NCBI RefSeq assembly: GCF_049846925.1
Contig: NZ_JBNCMT010000009.1
Coordinates: 1-64,000 of the forward strand
Length of the DNA: 64,000 bases
Source of the DNA: Brevibacillus_H sp049846925
GTDB taxonomy: Bacteria > Bacillota > Bacilli > Brevibacillales > Brevibacillaceae
Direction of reading: 5' to 3'
Made by a program: the position numbers and the translations under genes. Positions within the stretch are counted from its first letter, which is position 1. Every line of letters starts with the position of its first letter. Below, piece after piece: positions 41,419-50,200 of the stretch. Under the pieces are notes generated by a model that worked only from the letters and a program-made list of their open reading frames with translations, was not told the DNA's origin and searched no databases.

Positions 41419-43524
41419 ATGAAACGCAAGAGCGTCTATGGATGGCTTGCTGTGGCAGTGCTGGCTACATCTCTTTGGAATGTACCTGCTGCCTATGCAA
41501 ATGAAAATATTGGAAAAGAAGTTAAGATCAAAGGTTCAAGTCCGGAACCATCCAATACATCAGGAATCGATCTTTCTGGCGATTATGCAGTATGGGTAAC
41601 AAACGGGGATACGGAGCAAGGTATTGTTGTTTACGACCGTGATTCTGGCAAGGAAACAAAAATTGCCGCAGACGGCAAAAAGAAATCAATGGTCAAGGTA
41701 GATGGCAAGAATGTGGTTTGGTTGGAAGATTCCAAATCCATTTATTTGTACAATATTTCCACCGAAAAGACGACAAAGATTACCTCGGATAAAGCGAAGC
41801 CAGTTGATGTCGATATCGATGGCAACACGATTGTCTGGACTGACCAGCGTGGAGGCAATTCCAATATTTATTCCTATAACTTGAAGAGTAACACAGAGAA
41901 TCAAATTACGACCAGCAACAAAGCCAGTGACCCAAGTGTAAGCGGTTCAGTAATTGTTTTTCAGGACGAGCGGAACTCCAATTTGGACATTTACTACTAT
42001 GATACATCCTCAAACAAAGAGGGACGTGCCACTACAAACAAGTACAATCAGTCCAATCCTTCTGTCAGCAATGGAACGATCGTGTTTGAAGATAGACGTG
42101 AGGGAGTAAGCAACATTTATTACTATGACATCTCACGCAAAAGAGAAGAGCAAATCACCGATTCTGACAATGACTCCAAAAATCCAATGGTGCATGGGAA
42201 CATGGTCATCTACAATCAGAAGGATGACTTGTATTTCTACAATGTGAAAAATGAGGATTCTGGGTCTATTGAAAGTGACATTTACGACCGGATTACACCA
42301 GTCATCTATGATGAAGATGTTCTCTTTGCGATGAGAGATGACGATGTAACCTCATTGTATATGTTTAACATCGATGATGAAGAATTAACTGCATTAGGCG
42401 GAAATATCGGGGAGCCAAGCCAGCCGGATGCGAGTGACAAGTATGTTACGTTTATTAGCGAAGGCAAAAAAGATAAAGTCATGCTTTATGATGTAGCAAC
42501 TACCCAAATCAAGACGATCTCTCCTGACAGTCATGAGCCAGATCGACCTGTTGTTAGCAACACGTATGCAGTATGGTATGACAAAGAAGAAGAAGACCTC
42601 TTCTCATACAATACCAAGACGCAAACCGTCAAAAAAGCAACACCAAAATCCTCCAAACCAGTGGAAGATTTGTATGAAATAGACGGGAATAACTTGTTCT
42701 GGGTTGAGGAAGACGGTAGAGACTATGTTCTTAATCTGACTAATTTGTCGAATGGATCCACTAAAAAAATTGAAGATACCAACGACGAATTACTCAAGGT
42801 TGATATTGCCGGCGATCGTGTGATGTGGATAGAAGACGGCAAAGGTGACCATGAGATCAACTATTTTGACTTCAAGGAAAACGAAGAGATCGAGACGATT
42901 TCTGAGAAGAATATGGATATCGAGAGCCCAAGTCTCTCTGAGAACTATATCGTGTGGACGACAAAAGTGGAGAAAACAATGGATCTCTACTACTACGACT
43001 TCGAAAAAGATCGTGTGTATTCTGTATTCGACAAGGGTAAGGGAGATCAGCAGCGTCCGCAGATTTCTCGCAACATAATCCTGTTTGAAGACAATGAATT
43101 CAGCAGAAATAAAAATGATTATGAGTACATCTTGTACGATCTGGATGAAGAAGAGTATCTCGATGTGAAATTCAGTGAGTTTGCCAAGCCAACCGATGCT
43201 CGCTTAGGCGGCAACCGGATTGTCTGGATCGATGAGCGAGACAAGGATAACACCCTTTACATGATGGCCTTAGCACAGCCACAAGATGATGGCGAAACAC
43301 CAGGTGAAATTCAAGAGTACACGCTTGCCGAGATTATTCTGGACGACACTATTGACAATATCATCGATTCCAACGCTCCAGAAAACATTATTTTTATTTT
43401 CTTCAGAGGCACATCTAAAGAAGAGAAGTATAACTTATTGGAGTTTGTTGACAATGTTGACAGAGCCATTGAGCTGATCGAGACCGTTCCACTCGATGAG
43501 GTTATCGTTCAAGTACTTCCATAA
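41419..43524 (+). CDS. Secreted beta-propeller (TolB/WD40-like) protein
   Basis: This 701-residue exported protein has a signal peptide of about 28 residues ending AAYAN. A long array of repeated blades of about 43 residues follows, with units such as GNTIVWTDQRGGNSNIYSYN, GSVIVFQDERNSNLDIYYYD and GTIVFEDRREGVSNIYYYD, as in TolB-like or cell-surface beta-propellers. At least nine blades can be counted by eye. The last 90 residues form a different, helical acidic tail. ATG 41419 follows GAGGAGG. No anchor motif is visible; it may bind envelope partners. Function unknown. Confidence 0.85.
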   Translation: MKRKSVYGWLAVAVLATSLWNVPAAYANENIGKEVKIKGSSPEPSNTSGIDLSGDYAVWVTNGDTEQGIVVYDRDSGKETKIAADGKKKSMVKVDGKNVVWLEDSKSIYLYNISTEKTTKITSDKAKPVDVDIDGNTIVWTDQRGGNSNIYSYNLKSNTENQITTSNKASDPSVSGSVIVFQDERNSNLDIYYYDTSSNKEGRATTNKYNQSNPSVSNGTIVFEDRREGVSNIYYYDISRKREEQITDSDNDSKNPMVHGNMVIYNQKDDLYFYNVKNEDSGSIESDIYDRITPVIYDEDVLFAMRDDDVTSLYMFNIDDEELTALGGNIGEPSQPDASDKYVTFISEGKKDKVMLYDVATTQIKTISPDSHEPDRPVVSNTYAVWYDKEEEDLFSYNTKTQTVKKATPKSSKPVEDLYEIDGNNLFWVEEDGRDYVLNLTNLSNGSTKKIEDTNDELLKVDIAGDRVMWIEDGKGDHEINYFDFKENEEIETISEKNMDIESPSLSENYIVWTTKVEKTMDLYYYDFEKDRVYSVFDKGKGDQQRPQISRNIILFEDNEFSRNKNDYEYILYDLDEEEYLDVKFSEFAKPTDARLGGNRIVWIDERDKDNTLYMMALAQPQDDGETPGEIQEYTLAEIILDDTIDNIIDSNAPENIIFIFFRGTSKEEKYNLLEFVDNVDRAIELIETVPLDEVIVQVLP

Positions 43525-43531
43525 GCAAAAG

Positions 43532-43569
43532 AAAAAGACATTAGGTGATTTACACCTAATGTCTTTTTT
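43532..43569. terminator. Bidirectional terminator after the beta-propeller gene
   Basis: AAAAAGACATTAGGTG and CACCTAATGTCTTTTT form a perfect 16-bp stem. Confidence 0.92.
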
Positions 43570-43571
43570 AA

Positions 43572-43627
43572 TTTATAAGTTTGGGGCTCTGCCGACGATG
43601 CTCAGGATGTGCGAGTGTCGGGTGGGT
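43572..43627. repeat. Dispersed repeat copy B
   Basis: TTTATAAGTTTGGGGCTCTG is followed by CCGACGATGCTCAGG and a closing GTCGG, giving a hairpin. It shares its left part with copy A (40041) and its middle with copy C (56626), between the convergent beta-propeller and speA genes. Confidence 0.65.
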
Positions 43628-43631
43628 TTTC

Positions 43632-45107
43632 TTACCCGGAAATTGCTGTCTGCCGTTTAACTACTTTAATCGTTTGGATTGATTCGTCTTCAGGACCTTG
43701 TACAGGCAAGCCTACTCGTAAATTCTCTTGAATATACGCAATGTTTTCTTCTGTAATTACCTCACCTGGCAAGAAGATTGGAATACCAGGTGGATACACC
43801 ATAATAAATTCGGAAATGATTCGTCCTGCTGATTCTTTAAGAGGAATAATCTCCGTTTCTGTATAAAAGGCATCCCGTGGAGACAACGAAAGCACCGGGA
43901 TATTTGGCAAAGTCGTCACAGCAGGTCTCTCAACTGCCTCTGCATGAGAGTACTCAACTGCGAGATCACGCAGTGCATTCACCAGAATCTGAATGGTTTC
44001 TTCTGTATCGCCTGCTGTAATGAAGCAGAGGATATTGTACAAATCACTCATTTCGACTTCGATATGATATTTCTCACGAAGCCAGTTCTCCACTTCCCAA
44101 CCGGTGACACCTAAATCTTTCACGTGAATCAGGAGTTTGGTTTTATCCATTGCATAGGTCGCCGGTTTACCGAGAATTTCCTCACCAACACAGTATAGTC
44201 GAGGGATCTGGTTGATCTCATTACGAGCCTTGATTGCCAGATCAATCGCTTGTTGTGCCAGCATATGTCCGTTCATGGCAAGGTGTTGACGAGCCATATC
44301 CAAGGAAGCAAGCAGGATATAGGAAGTCGAGGTAGTCGTCAGCATACTGAGCACTGTTTTTACACGATTGACATCAACCAGGCCCTCTCGAACATTGAGG
44401 ATCGAGCTTTGTGTAAGTGAGCCGCCTAGCTTGTGCACACTCGTTGCAGCCATATCTGCGCCAGCTTGCATAGCTGAGATCGGCATTTCTTCATGAAAGT
44501 GAATGTGTACGCCGTGTGCCTCATCGACAAGTACAGGTACCTGATAGTTATGTGCAATGCGAACGATTTCCCTGAGGTCGCCAGCAAATCCGAAATAGGT
44601 TGGATTGATAACCAGCAGCGCAGATGCATCAGGGTGTGCCTCCAGCGCTTTCTGTACCGCTTTGGTTGTAATGCCGTGAGCAATTCCCAATCGTTCATCC
44701 ATCATGGGGTGAATAAAGATCGGAATCGCACCAGAGAAGATGATCGCAGACATAATCGATTTGTGAACGTTTCGGGGGACAATAATTTTATCTCCCGGAT
44801 TGCAGGTAGCCATAATCATTGCCATGATGGCACCACTAGTTCCTTGGACGCTAAAGAATGTATGGTCAGCCCCGAACGCTTCGGCAGCCAAATCTTGTGC
44901 TTCTTTGATCATTGCTTTGGGATGATGCAAATCATCCAGCGGAGCGATATTGATTAAATCAATAGAGAGGGCGTTTTCCCCAATAAATTCGCGGAATACG
45001 GGGTTCATACCCGTCCCTTTCTTGTGCCCAGGAATATGAAATTGAATGGGATTTTTCTTGGCATGTTCGACTAATCCGCTGAACAAGGGGGTTTTAGCTT
45101 GTCTCAA
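43632..45107 (-). CDS. speA: Arginine decarboxylase (Orn/Lys/Arg decarboxylase family)
   Basis: This 491-residue PLP enzyme has the length and motifs of Bacillus SpeA: FHIPGHKKGTGMNP at residue 23, VDEAHGVHIHF, the Schiff-base lysine in TSVHKLGGSLTQ near 228, and a C-terminal PPGIPIFLPGE domain. It decarboxylates arginine to agmatine, the first step of polyamine synthesis; speH at 51 kb supplies the aminopropyl donor. The start is TTG 45107 behind AGGCG. The lysine-decarboxylase alternative cannot be excluded, but synteny with yktB and typA favours SpeA. Confidence 0.9.
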   Translation of the reverse strand: MRQAKTPLFSGLVEHAKKNPIQFHIPGHKKGTGMNPVFREFIGENALSIDLINIAPLDDLHHPKAMIKEAQDLAAEAFGADHTFFSVQGTSGAIMAMIMATCNPGDKIIVPRNVHKSIMSAIIFSGAIPIFIHPMMDERLGIAHGITTKAVQKALEAHPDASALLVINPTYFGFAGDLREIVRIAHNYQVPVLVDEAHGVHIHFHEEMPISAMQAGADMAATSVHKLGGSLTQSSILNVREGLVDVNRVKTVLSMLTTTSTSYILLASLDMARQHLAMNGHMLAQQAIDLAIKARNEINQIPRLYCVGEEILGKPATYAMDKTKLLIHVKDLGVTGWEVENWLREKYHIEVEMSDLYNILCFITAGDTEETIQILVNALRDLAVEYSHAEAVERPAVTTLPNIPVLSLSPRDAFYTETEIIPLKESAGRIISEFIMVYPPGIPIFLPGEVITEENIAYIQENLRVGLPVQGPEDESIQTIKVVKRQTAISG

Positions 45108-45224
45108 TTGTTATCGCCTCGCTTTTTATAGAAATTATTAAGCATTCTTATGCATTGAAACTGCAAAAAAAAACAACAAAATTGAGTATAGCAAAAAGGG
45201 GGGGGAAAGCAAGAATTTTTTTAG

Positions 45225-45243
45225 AAGATATTCAAAATATCTT
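45225..45243. promoter_or_regulatory. Palindrome AAGATATT-CAA-AATATCTT
   Basis: Perfect 8-bp arms with a 3-base centre sit about 96 bases before the nitronate monooxygenase start and 118 bases before speA. It is a candidate operator for one or both divergent genes. Confidence 0.45.
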
Positions 45244-45338
45244 ATGTGGAAATTCTGCATCTTATCTAGTTTCTTTCACTTTGGCAGGAGTTAGACAAGA
45301 GAAACGAGAAAAAGGAAAGAAAAGGAGGGTGTTAGTGC

Positions 45339-46304
45339 ATGAAAACTCGAGTAACAGAACTCTTATCTATTCGTTATCCTGTTGTCCAGGGTGGTCTTGC
45401 CTATCTAGCATATGCAGAACTAGCCGCAGCGGTTTCTATCGCTGGAGGTTTGGGGCAAATTACCGCCATGTCGCTTCCTTCCCCTGAAGCTCTACGTGAG
45501 GAAATTCGAAAGGTAAAGACGATGACTGATAAACCATTCGGTGTCAATTATGCAATTGGTCAGCACAATCGCCCCTATGAACACATGCTTGATGTAGCGA
45601 TCGAAGAGGGCGTAAAAGTGGTCTCCATCACGGGTGGCAATCCTGAGCCTTTGATTCGGCGATTGGATGGACACGACATCAAGAAATTGGTACTGGTGGC
45701 AGCGGTCAGACAGGCACAGAAGGCTGAGGCAATCGGAGCAGATGCGGTAATGGCAGTTGGACAAGAAGGGGGAGGACATCTGGGACGAGATGATCTGGGG
45801 ACAATGGTTCTAATTCCTCGTGTTGTCGAGTCTGTAAGTATCCCTGTACTGGCAAGCGGCGGAATAGGCGATGGCAGAGGAATTATGGCAGCGCTTGCAT
45901 TAGGGGCAGAAGGGGTAGAAATGGGAACCCGCTTTATTGCAACACAGGAATGTGTCCATGCACATTCTGCTTACAAAGAGGCACTATTAAAAGGATCAGA
46001 ACACGACACAGCCGTAATCAAGCGGACACTTGGCGCTCCTGCCCGAGTGGTCAAGACTGCGGGATCGGAGACGATTCTTGGCCTTGAATCACAAGGATAT
46101 GGTTACGAACAGTTAAAGGAATACATATCCGGTGAACGAAATCGTTCGTTTATTTATGAAGGGGACGATCAAAAAGGCTTTGGATGGGCAGGTCAGGTGA
46201 TTGGCCTGATTCATGACGTGCCAACTGTTCAGGAGTTATTTGCACGCATGTTCCATCAGGCTGACGAGATTACCAACCGTCTTTCCACAATCATGAAAGG
46301 GTAG
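45339..46304 (+). CDS. Nitronate monooxygenase family flavoprotein
   Basis: This 321-residue FMN-dependent TIM-barrel enzyme oxidises alkyl nitronates such as propionate-3-nitronate; some relatives are enoyl reductases. It has YPVVQGGLAYLAYAELAAAVS, AVGQEGGGHLG for the FMN ring and PVLASGGIGDGRGIMAALALGAEGVEMGTRF for the phosphate. It corresponds to YrpB-type proteins. GGAGGGTG precedes ATG 45339. It is divergent from speA, with a palindrome between them. Confidence 0.9.
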   Translation: MKTRVTELLSIRYPVVQGGLAYLAYAELAAAVSIAGGLGQITAMSLPSPEALREEIRKVKTMTDKPFGVNYAIGQHNRPYEHMLDVAIEEGVKVVSITGGNPEPLIRRLDGHDIKKLVLVAAVRQAQKAEAIGADAVMAVGQEGGGHLGRDDLGTMVLIPRVVESVSIPVLASGGIGDGRGIMAALALGAEGVEMGTRFIATQECVHAHSAYKEALLKGSEHDTAVIKRTLGAPARVVKTAGSETILGLESQGYGYEQLKEYISGERNRSFIYEGDDQKGFGWAGQVIGLIHDVPTVQELFARMFHQADEITNRLSTIMKG

Positions 46305-46318
46305 GTAAAGAGAAACCC

Positions 46319-46363
46319 CGCCCGACAAGGCAATTGTAAGCAATTGTCGGGCGAGATTTTTTA
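46319..46363 (+). terminator. Terminator after nitronate monooxygenase
   Basis: CGCCCGACAA and TTGTCGGGCG form a 10-bp stem with an inner CAATTG pair, followed by TTTTTT. Confidence 0.88.
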
Positions 46364-46428
46364 AAAAATGGACCTGTTCTCGTGCATATATATAAATTTA
46401 CATCTATGTTTACATCTGACAATCAACC

Positions 46429-47070
46429 TTACACTCGAACGGAAGGCTTGCACAAAAGATATAACTTGCTGAGTATTTCCAATGTTTCTTCCAAACGTGC
46501 CATTAATTTCTCGCCGTCAGTAAGGACCGGATCATGGCGATCAATGGTAATGCCACAAAGCAACTCTGCTTTCTTGACCGTTTGCAGTCGATGGATGTAC
46601 TGTTCGACTCCCTTTTTCCCAAGTTCCGATTGAAGCTTGCTCATAGGGTCTGTGTGATCAGGAGACCAACGGAAGTCATCGGGAATCAGTTTCATAATCT
46701 GTTTGAGATTTTTTTGCATGGCCAGGGCAATCTCTTGTTTAAACGGTGATTCGTAAATAACGGCATACCACACAAACAGGTGAGTCTCCCATAGTCCAAT
46801 TTGAAAATGTGGGTGCTTTTTGTAGCCTCGTTTATCAGCAGCCCAAGCAATCCATGTGTCACTTGGAGGATTCACCGTTCGTCTGGCATGTTTGGCGATA
46901 TGCGGAAACATTTCCTCTTTGGTCAATACGGAGAGCATCGGAGTCAAACGTTCTGCCAGCACCCCAAAGGTTGGGCGGATATTCGACTTGAGCGCATCCA
47001 TTCTTGCATCCAATCCATCTATTGTAAATACATCAAAATCAGTTTGACTAAATCCTTTGAAATCGTTCAA
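46429..47070 (-). CDS. yktB: YktB (DUF1054) family protein
   Basis: This 213-residue protein matches YktB: FKGFSQTDFDVFTIDGL at the N-terminus, HIAKHARRTVNPPSDTW, AWAADKRGYKKHPHFQIGLW and DHTDPMSKLQSELGKKG. The structure-only family DUF1054 has no known activity. The TTG at 47070 follows AGGAGGAG by 9 bases. Position next to speA and before typA follows the Bacillus ykt-yla order. Confidence 0.9.
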   Translation of the reverse strand: MNDFKGFSQTDFDVFTIDGLDARMDALKSNIRPTFGVLAERLTPMLSVLTKEEMFPHIAKHARRTVNPPSDTWIAWAADKRGYKKHPHFQIGLWETHLFVWYAVIYESPFKQEIALAMQKNLKQIMKLIPDDFRWSPDHTDPMSKLQSELGKKGVEQYIHRLQTVKKAELLCGITIDRHDPVLTDGEKLMARLEETLEILSKLYLLCKPSVRV

Positions 47071-47405
47071 TTCAGGTCTCCTCCTAGCACTGTCAATAAA
47101 AAAGGGCGTTTTTTAAGTCAAGTCTTACGCATTTTTCCCATATGATAACATAACTACAATGACAATAGCAGTTTACAGCAGGAAATATCTCCCGCTGGTT
47201 AAAACATCAGAAAAGTTCGATAATATCGAATAAGACAAAATTTTGTCCGAAAAAAGATTAGGCCGCATGAGAATCGGGTAAAGAATAATAAGAAATTAGG
47301 TTTGGGGGAATAGCAAAACACTAACTTGAATAATATGATATACCACTCACTCCCGATAATTTCGTCAAATTCGTCAGAGTATTCAGTTAAATGGGAGGGA
47401 ACAGT
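47071..47405. other. 335-base intergenic region with two adjacent perfect palindromes
   Basis: No credible gene is present; an antisense frame here overlaps the next gene and lacks a ribosome site. It contains TTCGATA-A-TATCGAA at 47216-47230 and GACAAAATTTTGTC at 47234-47247, three bases apart, which look like regulatory sites for the divergent yktB and 47406 genes. Confidence 0.55.
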
Positions 47406-48005
47406 ATGAAACCGTACAACACACTGGAGTATTGCAATGTAGCCGTGTGGTTCGACAGAACACATCTCAATCAGTTGATGCAATCGCTTGTACAGTCCGG
47501 TTTTGACATCGGGTGGAAGGAATCCGTGCAACAGTTTTCTCTGCAAATCATTACGAATTATGACAAATATGTACTGAAGTTTGACAAGAATTCACAAGGG
47601 TTCAAGTTAACAGAACTGGATTACGCTGTTCGTGATATGCAGGTAGCCATGGTGTTGTATCAGTTTATCGAGCAAGCAAAAGGCCACGCCATTATCAAGC
47701 TGATCAACGAAAATCAAATCGTCGTCAAGAATATCCGCTATGGGGAGGCCGTCAGAATAGTAGAGATAAAAGGAGCTGAGAAAAAAGTGATTTATGAAAA
47801 AGCATGCAGTGTAACAATGGACCAGGTAATTGCCGCGTTGAAGCGTCGTGATGCAGAAGAGAGAATTCCGGTGCTTCGTTTGGAATTGGATTATGAACTC
47901 TCTACGCTCTATGATGCGATCCAATCAAATGATACGAAGCAGGTGGAAAAATCAAAAGACATGTTGCGTAAACTCCGCCGAGAAATGCTGTTGCTGGAAG
48001 TATAA
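47406..48005 (+). CDS. Conserved hypothetical protein, 199 residues
   Basis: This soluble, mixed alpha/beta protein has no family I recognise. It has strands such as EYCNVAVWFDRTHLNQLM, KYVLKFDKNSQGFKLTE, QAKGHAIIKLINENQIVVKN, and a C-terminal helical region LRLELDYELSTLYDAIQ. Size and fold pattern resemble the 200-residue protein at 50.2-50.8 kb, and both may be distant members of one Paenibacillaceae group (inference). ATG 47406 follows GGGAGGG. Confidence 0.7.
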   Translation: MKPYNTLEYCNVAVWFDRTHLNQLMQSLVQSGFDIGWKESVQQFSLQIITNYDKYVLKFDKNSQGFKLTELDYAVRDMQVAMVLYQFIEQAKGHAIIKLINENQIVVKNIRYGEAVRIVEIKGAEKKVIYEKACSVTMDQVIAALKRRDAEERIPVLRLELDYELSTLYDAIQSNDTKQVEKSKDMLRKLRREMLLLEV

Positions 48006-48062
48006 CTCAAATTGCCAGATAGGTAGGTTGATCATGGAACTAACTGAATGGAATTCAGAGTA

Positions 48063-48103
48063 AGAAGCGGTACTCCCTTCGTGGTGGGTTTACCGCTTCT
48101 TTG
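48063..48103. terminator. Terminator between the 199-residue gene and the PilZ gene
   Basis: AGAAGCGGTA and TACCGCTTCT form a 10-bp stem with a T-rich flank on each strand. Confidence 0.8.
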
Positions 48104-48121
48104 TGTTTTTGGTTCTGTATT

Positions 48122-49150
48122 TTACTGTTTGCCGGAGAGAAGAACAGGTGGTTCCTGAATTAAGGCAAGTTGCTGATCTAATACATAATCAACGATGAGC
48201 TCCTGGTCTTTTGCCTGTATGTCTACGAATTCGAAGTGATACTTGGCCATATCTTCACTGATGGTTTTTTCAACTACTTTGGCATAAGCAGAAACTTGCT
48301 GGTGGGCTGGAAGCTGGAACGTCACATGATAAAGCGGAGAATCTACCAGTTCTGTTGTTGTGATGATGAACATCCCTCCGCCGCCAAGATTGATTATCTG
48401 TGTTTCGTGAATTTCAGGTTGATCGATGGCCCGAATATCGGCTTGAATCGGAGTCTCCAACGTGATCCTGGCAAACTTCCGGCGCTGTTTCAATTGATTT
48501 TGAGCAATGCGGAGTTGTTCTGATACGCAGTAGGCAATTAGTTTTTTCTGGTCGTCTGGGTCAAGGTCTAGGAATCGGACAGAAGTGATCGTCTCATCGC
48601 TTGCGAACTCTTTGCGGACGACTTGTCCAACAGCAGTAATCAGTTCGCCCGTTTCCGGCAATGGGAATGAGATTTTGATAATGGAGTCTTTATGTACGAA
48701 CTCGTCTGTTAGGAATCGCAGACCATTTCCACTCATATCTTTGATTAAGCCTGTTCCCGGCAAGTAATCGTCAGGGTATAGTGGTGTAAAAGAAAGCGAG
48801 AAATCACCTTCTGGTTCGATACGAATGAAGTTCCGTTGCTGTCGATGTGACATTTCATAAGGGGGAAGCAATTCGAGACGGATTCCTTTTGTAGAGGTAG
48901 TGAATGATTCCAGTTGATTGCATACGAGTGTATAAATGCCGGAATTTTCGATGTAACGGAATTCAGCTTGCACGATTCGTTCCACAGGTATAAGCGACTG
49001 CCAAGAAGACAACACTACAATCGAGTTCTGACTGATATGCCCAATTACTGCAGGAGCCGTAATGGGATTTTGATCCTTGATGCGAAGCGTTAACCAGCCT
49101 TTTTGTTCAACTGAAAGAAGCTGCAGATACAAAAGGGAAGAATCCGTCAT
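48122..49150 (-). CDS. Tandem PilZ-domain c-di-GMP receptor
   Basis: This 342-residue protein has an N-terminal YcgR-like region and two PilZ domains. The first has the full c-di-GMP signature: RNFIR at 106-110 and DMSGNG at 138-143. The second has RKFAR at 224-228 but NLGGGG at 254-259 in place of the D/NxSxxG motif, so it may bind weakly or serve structure. YcgR/YpfB-type proteins act on flagellar motor or exopolysaccharide output. A cyclase is encoded at 28.6-30.6 kb. The targets are unknown. Confidence 0.88.
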   Translation of the reverse strand: MTDSSLLYLQLLSVEQKGWLTLRIKDQNPITAPAVIGHISQNSIVVLSSWQSLIPVERIVQAEFRYIENSGIYTLVCNQLESFTTSTKGIRLELLPPYEMSHRQQRNFIRIEPEGDFSLSFTPLYPDDYLPGTGLIKDMSGNGLRFLTDEFVHKDSIIKISFPLPETGELITAVGQVVRKEFASDETITSVRFLDLDPDDQKKLIAYCVSEQLRIAQNQLKQRRKFARITLETPIQADIRAIDQPEIHETQIINLGGGGMFIITTTELVDSPLYHVTFQLPAHQQVSAYAKVVEKTISEDMAKYHFEFVDIQAKDQELIVDYVLDQQLALIQEPPVLLSGKQ

Positions 49151-49331
49151 AGAAAATCACCTTTCTCGGACAAAATAACTGCTCCCTTCAGTATAGAACA
49201 TTTCGAATTTCCTGTGTATTGTAGGTTTTTTGCACGATGATCACTTGGTGTGAATAATCCGTTTGAACTAGAGGGAAGCCAGATGTACAATAGGAAAGAC
49301 TGATTGAAGTAGAAAGGAAGAATTAACTGTT

Positions 49332-49832
49332 ATGCCATTGTTGATTTCCGTTTTTGCTGAACCATATATTCCGCTCGTGTTGTCTGTTCTTATTCTCCTG
49401 TTGTTTTTCATTGTCATTTTGCAAGGGTTGCAGCTTGGCAGGATGAAGAAAAAACAGAACAAGTTTTTCACCGGTGGAAGTGGTCAAAACCTGGAAGAAA
49501 GTCTGATTACGATCATTGATCAATTGGAAGAGATAAAAAACAAACAGACTGATCAGCAGTTTTTACTCAATCGGCTCACCCAACGACTGAGTCAATCTGC
49601 AGGCAATTTGGCTGTTATTCGGTATAATGCCTTTGGCAATACAGGAAGTGACCTCAGTTTTTCTCTTGCCCTCATTGACGATAATCAGAATGGAGTCGTA
49701 ATCACCAGTATTTACGGCAGAGAAGAATCTCGTACGTATGCCAAACCGTTGGAAGCGGGTAAATCCATCTACAACCTGTCTGATGAAGAGCATGCAGCGA
49801 TTAAAAAAGCAAGCCAGACTCCAAGATCGTAA
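49332..49832 (+). CDS. DUF4446 membrane protein
   Basis: This 166-residue protein has one N-terminal transmembrane helix (~12-34), a short coiled coil and the DUF4446 core AVIRYNAFGNTGSDLSFSLALIDDNQNGVVITSIYGREESRTYAKP. The function is unknown; family members are widespread in sporulating Firmicutes. AAGGAAG precedes ATG 49332 by about 11 bases. It is divergent from the PilZ gene. Confidence 0.88.
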   Translation: MPLLISVFAEPYIPLVLSVLILLLFFIVILQGLQLGRMKKKQNKFFTGGSGQNLEESLITIIDQLEEIKNKQTDQQFLLNRLTQRLSQSAGNLAVIRYNAFGNTGSDLSFSLALIDDNQNGVVITSIYGREESRTYAKPLEAGKSIYNLSDEEHAAIKKASQTPRS

Positions 49833-49945
49833 GTCAATGCACAATATTACGTCGTTTTAAGAGAAATCAGGAGAAATCCTGTTAAAAAGTAAGAACTTTT
49901 TCGAAAATCAGATACCTCGCTGAAATACCAAGATTTTTCCGAGAT

Positions 49946-49972
49946 TCTCCCGTTTCTAAGGGAGGATTTTTT
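49946..49972 (+). terminator. Weak terminator after the DUF4446 gene
   Basis: TCTCCC and GGGAGG nearly pair across 8 bases, followed by six T. Confidence 0.55.
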
Positions 49973-50044
49973 GTTTATTCTCATGTATAATAATAAATGT
50001 AAATGTGTGTAATTATCACAGAAGTAGGTGATCCGCCTTCATTA

Positions 50045-50160
50045 CCAATGTAGAGTTAATACTCATTGGGCAAGGCCAGGTTCTTCAACGTTCGTTTGTT
50101 GATACTTAGCTTCCTCACCAGGGAAACGCAGTCGTCGCGATAAGCCGCCTGCACCAGGTT
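50045..50160 (+). promoter_or_regulatory. Structured leader upstream of the 200-residue gene, class unknown
   Basis: Several hairpins can be drawn: CCAAT-(GTA)-GAGT/ACTC-ATTGG near 50045-50070, TCAAC/GTTGA near 50090, TTCC/GGAA near 50113 and CCTG/CAGG near 50150, the last before TTATTTTT. TATAAT at 49986-49991 could start the transcript. This implies a 5' leader of about 200 bases. I do not recognise a riboswitch. Confidence 0.4.
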
Positions 50161-50200
50161 ATTTTTGACTTGGAAAACTGGAAGAATTGAGGAGATATTT

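Noticed and set aside
47199..47546. Antisense reading frame across 47.2-47.5 kb
   Set aside because: It overlaps the well-supported 47406 gene, has no ribosome site and shows no protein-like composition.
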